Positions 1 to 7,825 of a stretch of DNA of 64,000 bases are shown here, piece by piece. Origin of the DNA: JAMXLO01 sp963791495. GTDB taxonomy: Bacteria; Pseudomonadota; Alphaproteobacteria; Acetobacterales; Acetobacteraceae. The number at the start of each line of letters is the position of its first letter. Position 1 is the stretch's first letter. The notes beneath the pieces were generated by a model, which made no database searches, was not told the DNA's origin, and worked only from the letters and a program-made list of their open reading frames with translations. A program made the translations under genes and the position numbers. The stretch spans positions 186,001 to 250,000 of the forward strand of contig CAWBST010000020.1 in assembly GCA_963791495.1 (NCBI GenBank), given 5' to 3'.

Positions 1-60
1 AAGGTCCGCAATCTTCAACGTACGTAGGAGTGCGAATACTGAAGTGCTTTGGAGGTAGGA

Positions 61-1048
61 ATGGCCAACCAATCACCTGGCAGAAATGGGCTCATCGACC
101 GGCGTACCGTGCTGCAAGTCGGGGCGGGGCTGGCTACCGCAGGGCCGGCGCTACTACGCGGAACGCATGCCAAAGCGCAGCAGCGACCCCAAGGGGCTTC
201 CCACATGACGATCATTGATTCCCAGGTCCATGCCTATGCGGCGAACACGCCAGAACGACCCTGGCACAGCGTGCCAAACTGGCCCGCGCACGTTACCGGC
301 GACGAGATGGTGGCGGCGATGGACAAACTTGGCGTCGACGGCGCGATCTACATCTCGCCCTTTTCGATGTACCAATATGATGCCAGCTATGCGGTGGACG
401 TGCGGCGCGCTCACCCAGACCGGTTCGCGCTGGTGAAGGTGGTCAACCCCGACGATCCGGCGGTCGCCGACGTTATCGCCGAGTGGAAGAAGACGCCCGG
501 TACGGTCGGCATCCGCATCGGCCTGACCCGGGAGGGGAAACGCACGCCAGACGATCCAGGATTTCGACCGGATCCTGCGCGCGGCAGTTCAGCACGATTT
601 TCCGGTCAACGTTCTTTTTTGGGGCAACCTCGACGCGGGCACGGAACTAATCGACCGTCATCCCGATACGCGCTTCATCATCGACCATATGGGCATCCTA
701 CAACCGAGCGTGCCGCCGGCGCCCCCGCAGCCTTGGGCGGACCTTCCGAAAGTGCTTGAACTCGCCAAGCGCAAGAATGCGGTGATCAAGATCACCGGCG
801 CCTGCACGCTGTCGAAGGAGCCGTATCCGTTCCCGGACATCTGGGACCCGCTTACCCGGATATTCGACGCCTGGGGTTTCGATCGCTGCCTGTGGGGCAC
901 CGACTGGACCCGTGCGTTCGCCGTCGTGAACTACGAGCAAGCGGTCGAGCCTTTCCTGAAGACTGACCACCTGAACACCAGCGAGCGGGCCATGCTGATG
1001 GGTGGTGCCACCGCCAAAGCGTATGGTTGGTCGCCGAAGAAAGTTTAG
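61..1048 (+). pseudogene. Tat-exported amidohydrolase (amidohydrolase-2 family), frameshifted
   Basis: Probable metal-dependent hydrolase of the amidohydrolase-2 (PF04909) TIM-barrel type; the substrate is unknown. ATG 61 follows a good ribosome site (GGAGG about 5 bases upstream). The N-terminus carries a twin-arginine signal (DRRTVLQV plus a hydrophobic stretch), then the first barrel strand with IDSQVHAY. At about base 535 the frame changes by one. The rest, with DHMG and the WGTDWTR segment that normally holds the catalytic Asp, is read in the next frame to the stop at 1048. Removing one G from the G/A run at 531-540 gives a continuous TREGNARQTIQDFDRIL. The total of about 328 residues is normal for the family. 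It is either a real pseudogene or a sequence error. Confidence 0.8.
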
Positions 1049-1391
1049 CGCCATATCCGGCTTCGGGTCGTTGCAGTGATCAGTGCGACGGGGTTGAGTG
1101 ACCGCTTTGCACGAAAGCTGTTCCGTCATCAGCCGCGCCGAAAAAGCGACGGTTGCGGGTTATGCGCAGGCCCCCGGACCTGACAACAATGGTGAAGGGT
1201 TCCGGACGCCGGCGGCGAGTGAACGACGCGCTGTGAGGGGCCCGGCGTCCGGAACCCTTCACCATCTCGCACATCCCGACACCATTCCGACACAGCCTCT
1301 GTTGATTTACCCCGACCCACGATGCGGCAATGGAGCCACAACGCGAAATAGCGCATCCTCCCGCCGATCAACGGTGAAGCGGGGAAAGAAG
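1049..1391. other. Intergenic region without a convincing gene
   Basis: These 343 bases separate the amidohydrolase from the SDR. The SDR frame is open upstream to 1098, but that extension has no similarity I recognise and spans the inverted repeat, so I treat it as non-coding. The only clear content is the perfect palindromic element at 1189-1265. Confidence 0.6.
1189..1265. repeat. Perfect 24-bp inverted repeat with 29-bp loop
   Basis: Left arm 1189-1212 (core GGTGAAGGGTTCCGG) is exactly complementary to right arm 1242-1265, with 29 bases between them. As RNA it would form a very stable hairpin. There is no T-tract after it, so it is not a typical intrinsic terminator. Perfect arms suggest a mobile palindromic repeat (REP-like) or a recombination/regulatory site. 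I saw no second copy in this window. Confidence 0.85.
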
Positions 1392-2162
1392 ATGCGGCTC
1401 CAGGGCAAAATAGCGCTGCTGACCGGCGCGGCGGCTGCGATCAAGGGCGAGCTGATGGGGTTTGGCGGCGCGGCGGCGCATCTGTTCGTGCGCGAGGGTG
1501 CCAGGGTGGTGCTGACCGACATCCGCGATGAGCTGGGCGAGCGCGCGGCGGCGGCCCTGCGCGCCGAGGGCCATGACGCGCGTTACATGCACCTCGACGT
1601 GACATCGGAACAGAACTGGGCCCAGGTGGTGGACGCGGTGATGGCGGCGCACGGACGGCTCGACATTCTGTTCAACAATGCCGGTGTCTCGTTTCCCGGC
1701 AAGGTCGAGGACATCACAGTGGACATCTGGGATCGCGAACTCAACGTCCATGCCAAGGGGGTATTCCTGGGCACCCGTACGGCGATCCCGGCCATGCGTA
1801 AAGGCGGTGGCGGGTCGATCATCAATACGTCCTCGGTCATGGGGATTGTCGGCAGTCCCACCTCGCCGGCCTATTCGGCCGCCAAGGGCGCCATCACGAT
1901 CTTCACCAAGTCGGCGGCGCTGCAATATGCGGGGGAAAATATCCGCATCAATTCGGTGCATCCGGGCTATGCGGATACACCGCTGACCCTGCAGCGCTTC
2001 AGCGATCCGGCCGTGCGTCAGGTGCTGCTCGACCGCACGCCGATGGGTCGGCTCGGTACCGCCGAGGATATCGCCAATGGCGTGCTGTTCCTGGCGTCCG
2101 ACGAATCATCCTGGGTCACCGGCTCGGAACTGGTGATCGATGGCGGCATGACGGCGCAGTGA
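1392..2162 (+). CDS. SDR family NAD(P)-dependent oxidoreductase
   Basis: Cytoplasmic short-chain dehydrogenase/reductase of 256 residues. The start at ATG 1392 is chosen because GGGGAAAGAAG lies just upstream and MRLQGKIALLTG is a typical SDR opening. The cofactor loop is unusual: TGAAAAIKGELMGFGG, with extra residues, replaces the classic TGxxxGIG. The NNAG motif (about residue 94) and the catalytic Ser...YSAAK set (about residues 142-159) are present, and the C-terminus has the usual WVTGSELVIDGG. It probably oxidises or reduces a secondary alcohol/ketone; the substrate cannot be told. It stands alone in its orientation block. Confidence 0.9.
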   Translation: MRLQGKIALLTGAAAAIKGELMGFGGAAAHLFVREGARVVLTDIRDELGERAAAALRAEGHDARYMHLDVTSEQNWAQVVDAVMAAHGRLDILFNNAGVSFPGKVEDITVDIWDRELNVHAKGVFLGTRTAIPAMRKGGGGSIINTSSVMGIVGSPTSPAYSAAKGAITIFTKSAALQYAGENIRINSVHPGYADTPLTLQRFSDPAVRQVLLDRTPMGRLGTAEDIANGVLFLASDESSWVTGSELVIDGGMTAQ

Positions 2163-2187
2163 GCGCCCATCGCACGCAGGCTTCCGA

Positions 2188-2225
2188 CTCCCCCTCCCCT
2201 TGCGGGAGGGGGTTGGGGGAGGGGG
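2188..2225 (+). repeat. Dispersed GC-rich palindromic repeat (copy 1)
   Basis: A C-rich arm, the core CCCCTTGCGGGAGGGGG and a G-rich tail. A near-identical copy lies in the opposite orientation at 13329-13367. Such elements are common between genes in alphaproteobacteria. This copy follows the SDR stop closely and could help end transcription. Confidence 0.7.
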
Positions 2226-2311
2226 CTACGGCGAGAGTTAGTATAAGGACCCATTGACATCAACCTCACTAACTCCAACCTCCACCCTCTTCCAACCGCA
2301 GACGTCACTCA

Positions 2312-2491
2312 ATGCTTGCTCTTCCCAACCTTCCCCCCGTCGCCCGCGAGGCCTATGCCTCGCTCTATGGCCTCCTCCCGCCGCCGATCACCGACACTCC
2401 CGAGGCCCGCGACGCAATCGTCAACGGCACGAGCCCGATCCTGTGGGCGCCGACCAACCGCGCCAGATGGTCGCCGTGCAATGTCTCATGA
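2312..2491 (+). pseudogene. Short remnant ORF, N-terminal part of an unknown protein
   Basis: A 59-codon frame starting MLALPNLPPVAREAY and carrying LLPPPITDTPEARDA. The composition and phrasing look like a genuine protein N-terminus and resemble, from memory only, short proteins common in Acetobacteraceae that continue well past this point. Here the likeness stops after about residue 40 and a stop follows. An 8-bp inverted repeat (2235-2242 and 2268-2275) lies upstream. I read it as a truncated gene; the function is unknown. Confidence 0.45.
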
Positions 2492-2600
2492 CCTGACGCA
2501 TCGTCTCGCACAACGCGCAATGAGACGACTCTGAGACAAGGTTGACGCGAGGCCGCGCACGGAGGAACCTGCCAGCTATCGACAACACGAGAGTCAACCC

Positions 2601-3362
2601 ATGGACGCGGTCCCGCTGAAGGTGTTCTGGCAGCCTGGATGAACCAGCTGTCTGAAACTCAAGGAGTTTCTCTCGGTCCGTGCGATCGAGTTCCAATCCA
2701 TCAACGTGCTGGAAGACCCCACCGGGCTCGATGAGCTGAGGCGGTTGGGTGCCCGTTCAGTCCCCGTGTTGTCGCGCGGCGACGACTACGTGTTCGCGCA
2801 GAACATCGGCCACGTGGTGAAGTTCCTCGGCCTGAACGAGGCCACCGGCCCGGTTCTCTCGCCCGACCAACTGATCGAGCGGATCGGGCGCTTCCTCGAC
2901 GCCGGGATCCGCATGATACCGCAGATGCCGGACGCCAAGCTGGCGACCGAGGTGCCGAACCGTCCGCGCAGCTACCGCGTCCTCGGCCACCACATCTTCC
3001 GCATCGCCGAGACCTTCCTGGAAGTCGCCAACGGCGCGACGCTGGAATACGCGGGTCTCACCTCGACGCCGCCCGATACAATGCAGACCACCGCCGACAT
3101 CGTCGCCTATGGGGCGGATGTGAGACAGCGGCTGGCCGCCTGGTGGGCGTCGAAGCCCGACAGGTCGGCGCGCGAAATCGTGCAGACCTACTACGGCCCG
3201 CAGATGCTGCACGAATACCTGGAGCGCAGCACGTGGCATGTCGGCCAGCATGTGCGCCAGTGGAACATGCTTCTCGGCATGGCCGGCATCGCGGCGGACC
3301 GTCCGCCGGGCGAGGCCGATTTCGCCAATCTGCCGATGCCAAGCCAGGTGTGGGACGGGTAA
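2601..3362 (+). CDS. Glutaredoxin-DinB fusion protein with in-frame UGA at the redox Cys
   Basis: From ATG 2601 the frame reads MDAVPLKVFWQPG, then TGA (2640-2642, codon 14), then TSCLKLKEFL and on without interruption to 3362 (253 codons plus stop). Residues 8-75 are a glutaredoxin/thioredoxin-like domain: VFWQPGxTSC matches the CxxC active site and SVPVL supplies the cis-Pro. Residues from about 100 form a DinB-like four-helix domain with probable metal ligands in LGHHIF and WHVGQH. The UGA replaces exactly the first redox Cys, giving UxxC if read as selenocysteine. A 7-bp perfect hairpin (2654-2670) starts 11 bases after it. If the UGA stops translation, only a C-terminal product from an internal GTG (about 2706) could be made. 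Either a selenoprotein or a nonsense mutation is possible. Confidence 0.7.
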
Positions 3363-3374
3363 CGCGGGACAAGC

Positions 3375-4503
3375 GTGCCGCAGGTCCCGTCGCCCCTAGG
3401 TCGGCTGCCCGACCACAAGCTGCTGCTGGGCCTGTTCCTGCCCATGCAGCAAGGCGCCTGGAGTCCGTCGAAGGCACCGCGCTCCACATCATGGACGTTC
3501 GACTACATCACTCGCTGTGCAACGACGGCCGAAGCACTCGGCTTCGACCTGGTATTCGGCCTCGCGCAATGGCTCGGCAAAGGCGGCTACGGCGGCGAGA
3601 TGCACTTTCGCGAGCACGAGGTCGATCCGATCATCGCCAATGCCGCGCTCACCTCGCTGACCCGTTCGATCGTGCTGATCAACACTGTCCACGTCCTTTA
3701 CGCATGGCATCCTCTGCATCTCGCAAAGTTCGGCGCAGCCATGGACCACATCAGCGGCGGACGCTGGGGCATCAACGTCGTCACCGGCTACAAGCCGAGC
3801 GAATACCGCATGTTCGGGCTGGAGCCGATCGAGCACGATCTCCGCTACGTGATGGCCGACGAGTTCACCACCATCATGGAGCGGCTCTGGTCCGAAGACG
3901 AGGAACTCACCTTCGCGGGACAATTCTGGAAGACGGAGCGTGCCTTCCTGGCGCCGAAGCCCGGACAGCGGCGCCCGTTCCTGGTGAACGCTGCGTCGTC
4001 CGCCGCCGGCCTCGACTATGCGGCGAAGCATTCCGACCTGATCTTCATCACCAGTCCCGCTGGCGCCGATCCGGCAGAGGCCTGCAAGGCGCTGCCCGCC
4101 CACAACGCAAGGATCAAGGGCCTCGCCCAGAAATACGGACGCGAGGTGAAGACGATCATCAACCCTCACGTGATCTGCCGTCCCACGGAGAAGGAAGCGC
4201 GAGCGGCCTACACGGCGATCCTCGAGAACGAGGATACCGTCGCTGCGGACAATTTCGTGCGGACCTTCCAGAGCTGGCGACACCGCGTCATGGCGCGGCC
4301 ACACCCGTGCGCAGTGGGTGATCGGCGGCAATGTCCACCTGGTCGGCTCACCCGCGCAGATCGTGGAGTGGTTCATCCGGCTTGGTGAGGCAGGCTGCGA
4401 CGGTGTGCAGGTGAACTTCTTCGACTATCTCCCCGATCTCGAGTTCTTCGGCCAGGAGGTCATCCCGCTCATGCGCAAGGCGGGCCTGCGTGGCAGAGAC
4501 TGA
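3375..4503 (+). pseudogene. LLM-class flavin-dependent monooxygenase, frameshifted near the C-terminus
   Basis: FMNH2-dependent monooxygenase of the bacterial luciferase family, RutA/SfnG-like in style (NVVTGYKPSEYRMFG, DEFTTIMERLW, PFLVNAASS). It starts at GTG 3375, 12 bases after the previous stop, so it is probably co-transcribed. The frame is good to about 4275, then continues in the +1 frame (SWRGHTRAQWVIGGNVHLVG) to 4503. Dropping one base near 4274 (giving FQSGDTASWRGH) restores a protein of about 375 residues. As written, the last quarter is replaced by a missense tail. Family members oxidise C-S, C-N or aromatic substrates; which one applies here is unknown. Confidence 0.8.
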
Positions 4504-5896
4504 TCATCGTGGCCGCGCGCCCAGCCGCGAGAAACTGACCACCGTCGCCCCGACGGCGACGCAGGCGGCGACAATCAGCGACTCGCGCGTTCCTCCCTCG
4601 TGAAACAACCCGAACATCAGCGCCACCATTGCCGCGCCCACGCTCTGGCCGAGCAGCCGCGATGTCGCCTGCATGCCGCTCGCCGCGCCTGCGCGCAGCG
4701 GCGGCGCCGATGTCAGGATGGCGCGGTTGTTCGGTGTGTTGAAGAATCCGAACCCAATGCCGCAGATCAGCATTGCGCCAGACGATATCGAACGTCGAGG
4801 GATGTGCAGGCAGCAGGCTCAGCAGTGCAAGGCCGGCCGCCATCACCGCCAGACCGCAACCGCCAAGCAGCCCCGCCGGATAGCGATCCGCCAGCCGCCC
4901 GGTGAACGGCGCGATCACCGCCACGGCAAGCGGCCACGGCGTCAGCAGCAGGCCTGTCTCCACCTGACTGCGGCCGAGCGTGTCCTCGAACAGGAAGGGC
5001 AGCGACACCAGCGCCATCATCTGCGCGATGAAGGCGCAGATCGATGTGGCCACCGACAGCGCGAACAGCGGAATGCGCAGCAGATCCACCGGCAGCATGG
5101 GCGACGTCAGCGACAGTTGCCGTGTCACCAGCACGAAGCCGAACACCAGCGCGAAGCACAATTCCGCCCCGGCCAAGCTGAGGCCTTCGCCATGGCCGAG
5201 TCCGCTGATCGCGCTGACCAGGATGCCGAAGGTGAGCGCACTCCAGATCGCGCTCTGTGCGTCGAACCGTACGCCGGAGCGGCGCGTCTGCGGCAATGCG
5301 CGGAAAGCCACAGGGATCGCCAATGCACCGATCGGCACGTTGACCGCGAACAGCCAGGGCCATGGAGCAACCGACAGGATGCCGGCGGCGACGGTCGGTC
5401 CGACAGCCGATGCGATCGAGCCGATCGTCGCGTTGAGCCCGACGCCACGGCCAAGCCAGCGCCGCGGATAGATGAAGCGCACCAGTGCTCCGTTGACGCT
5501 CATGATGCCGGCCGCGCCGAATCCCTGGATGATGCGCGCGGTGGTCAGCGTGACCAGCGAATCCGACAGCGCGCAGCCCAGCGATGCGACGGTAAATACG
5601 ATCAGCCCGTACTGATAAACGCGCCGATAGCCATAGATGTCGCCAAGCGACGCGAGCGGCAGCAGCGAAATCGTCACCGCAAGCTGGTAGGCGTTCACCA
5701 CCCAGATCGAGGCAGCGGGGCTGGCACCGATGTCCCGCCCGATCGTCGGCAGCGCCACGTTGGCGATCGCGCCGTCCAGTACCGCGAGCGTCAGGCCGAG
5801 CGCGATGGTCAGGATCGCCCAGTAGCGCTGCGGGAGGGGAACGCCGTCGGGCTCGACGGCAGCGATGAGTGGCCGCGCCGGCTGGTCCGCCATCAC
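4504..5896 (-). pseudogene. MFS drug-resistance-type transporter (DHA2), frameshifted
   Basis: Inner-membrane proton-driven exporter with about 14 helices. It begins MMADQPARPLIAAVEP; helix 1 has LTIALGLTLAVLDGAIANVALPTI and the later loop GDIYGYRRVYQYG is typical of the family. At about 4772 (reading leftward) the frame changes from FDIVWR to the frame of MLICGIGFGFFNTPNNRAI; removing one A from CGCAATG restores FDIVWRMLICGIGF. The repaired length is about 463 residues. The start overlaps the end of the upstream deacetylase gene by 4 bases (ATGA), so the two are translationally coupled and the pump may handle a related compound. The stop abuts the convergent LLM gene. Confidence 0.85.
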
Positions 5897-6825
5897 GCAG
5901 GCGGATGGGTGGCGGCCCAGTGGCGAGCGATCTCGATGCGGCGGGTGATCCAGACGTCGGGGAAGCGGCTCACGTGATCAAGGAGCCGCTCCAAACCGCC
6001 GGCCCTGGCGGGGTGGCCGATGATCCGCATGTGCAGACCGACTGACAGCATCCGAGGCTGGGTTGCGCCCTCGCGATACAGGAAGTCGAATGCGTCGCGG
6101 CAGTAGGTGAAGAAGTCGTCGCCGGTCGCGAAGGTGCCGCGGCCGAACTTCGAGTCGTTGGTCGAGAGGCTGTAGGGGACAATCAGATGCGGTCTGCCCC
6201 GCACTGTCGTCCAATATGGCAATTCATCGTCATAAGCATCTGAGTCATAAAGAAACCCACCCTCCTCAACCAGCAGATTCCGGGTGTTCAGGCTTGGCCC
6301 GTAGCGGCAGTACCAGCCGAGAGGCCGCTCGCCCATGGTCTCCTGCAGCGAGGCCACTGCGCGGCGAATCCGCTCGCGCTCCTCTGCCTCGGATAGCTCG
6401 AAGTGCTTCTCCCAGCGCCAGCCATGGCAGCAGACATCATGGCCGGCGGCACGGATCGCGGCAGCGGCGGGCGGATGACGCTCCAGCGCCAGCGCGCAGC
6501 CGAACACGGTGAGCGGCAGGCTTCGCTCGGCGAACAGCCGCATGACACGCCAGAACGCCACGCGGCTGCCGTAGGCGAACATGCCCTCGGCTGCCAGGTC
6601 GCGCCCCGTCACGCCCGGATTTAGCATGCCGTTCTCGGTCAGCCCCCACTCCGAGGCGGGGTCGCCATCCGGGACCGAGGGTTCGGAGCCTTCCTCGTAG
6701 TTCAGCACGAAGTTCAACGCGAGACGCGCCCCGCTCGGCCATTTCGGATCGGGCGGATGAGCGCCATAGCCGATCAGGTCTCTGTCCATGGCGGTCAGAT
6801 AGCCCTGATCGGCAGGGCTGGCCAC
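5893..6825 (-). CDS. Polysaccharide deacetylase family protein, allantoinase (PuuE)-like
   Basis: 310 residues of the NodB-homology fold, closest in style to PuuE, the metal-independent allantoinase. DLIGYGAHPPDPKWP at residues 16-30, ALNFVLNYEEGSE, FGCALALERHP and HGWRWEKH are hallmarks of that subgroup. It would open the hydantoin ring of allantoin or a similar cyclic ureide in the cytoplasm. The GTG start at 6825 has GAGG about 10 bases upstream; ATG 6789 is an alternative and fits known PuuE N-termini slightly better. It is coupled to the downstream MFS gene. No urate oxidase or transthyretin-like partner is in view, so the substrate stays open. Confidence 0.8.
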   Translation of the reverse strand: MASPADQGYLTAMDRDLIGYGAHPPDPKWPSGARLALNFVLNYEEGSEPSVPDGDPASEWGLTENGMLNPGVTGRDLAAEGMFAYGSRVAFWRVMRLFAERSLPLTVFGCALALERHPPAAAAIRAAGHDVCCHGWRWEKHFELSEAEERERIRRAVASLQETMGERPLGWYCRYGPSLNTRNLLVEEGGFLYDSDAYDDELPYWTTVRGRPHLIVPYSLSTNDSKFGRGTFATGDDFFTYCRDAFDFLYREGATQPRMLSVGLHMRIIGHPARAGGLERLLDHVSRFPDVWITRRIEIARHWAATHPPA

Positions 6826-6864
6826 TGGTTGACTGCCTCGTGATACGCGCCGAAAAGCCCGCGC

Positions 6865-7825
6865 ATGTCGGCTGCCGCAACATCGTGGATTCTGAGCGAG
6901 GGCTACGCCGGGCTGCAGGCCCAGGCGCTGGGTTTGGCCGAGGCGGCCGGACTCCAGCCTGAAATGCGCGTGCTGGCGCCGCGTGCTCCGTGGAAGTGGA
7001 TCGCTGCATCACTCTGGCCTTCACCGCTCGCCGCCGTGCGCGATGCGGTGCGGGCGCCGCTGCCCGAACTGGTGATCGGCTGCGGCGGGGTCGCGGCAGC
7101 AGTCGGTGCCGCACTGCGCCGAGGCGACCGGCCGGTGGTGCAAGTACAGAATCCGCGCATGGACCTGCGCCGGTTCGACCTGATCGTGGTCAACCGCCAC
7201 GACCAACTCACCGGGCCGAACGTCATCGTGACGCGGACGGCGCTGCACAGGGTCACGCCGTGCGCGCCTTGCCGCCGCGGCGGATGCGTGGCGCCCACGG
7301 CTCGCGCATCTGAGGCGGCCGTTGGTCGCGATGCTGGTCGGAGGCAGCAACGGCCGGTTCCGGCTGGACGCCGCTGTCGCGGGCGAAATGGCCGGCCGGC
7401 TCGCGGCGATGATGCGCAACGATGGCGTCGGCCTCGCGGTCACCCCCTCGCGCCGGACCGATCCGGCGGTGACGCGTGTGCTGGCCGAGACGCTGACGCC
7501 GCTAGGCGCACATGTCTGGGATGGCAGCGGCGACAACCCCTATTTCGGCATGCTCGCGCTGGCCGATGCGATCGTCGTCACGATGGACAGCGTGTCCATG
7601 ATCTCCGAGGCGGTGGCGACCGCGGCACCGGTGATGCTTGCGCGGCTGCCGGGTCGGTCCCGCCGCAACGGCCTGTTCATCGAGGAGATGCTGCGGGATG
7701 GCCGTGTCCGCGAATTCGCCGGCAGGCTGGAACTGTGGCCGGTGACACCGCTCGACGACACGGCGGCAGCCGCGGCGGAGATGTGCCGCCGGCTTGGTCT
7801 GCCGCATCCAGAGGCGCCGTGCTGA
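6865..7825 (+). pseudogene. ELM1/GtrOC1-family putative nucleoside-diphosphate-sugar epimerase, frameshifted
   Basis: Belongs to the mitochondrial fission ELM1-like family, which has a glycosyltransferase-B-like fold. ATG 6865 opens with WILSEGYAGLQAQALGLAEA; PVVQVQNPRMDLRRFDLIVVNRHD follows at about residue 95. At about 7260 the frame shifts by +1, and the C-terminal half (MLVGGSNGRFRLD, VWDGSGDNPYFGMLALAD, VTMDSVSMISEA) runs in the next frame to 7825. Removing one base in ACGCCGTGCGCG gives HRVTPARLAAAADAWRPRL. In bacteria these genes often sit near envelope sugar genes; the role is uncharacterised. The stop overlaps the next gene's start by 7 bases. Confidence 0.8.

Noticed and set aside
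2640..2642. UGA as a frameshift by-product
   Set aside because: The frame is identical before and after the TGA, so an indel does not explain it. It is a base substitution or a recoded codon.
4673..5977. 434-codon plus-strand frame opposite the MFS gene
   Set aside because: Low-complexity Arg/Gln/Ala composition, antisense to a conserved transporter.
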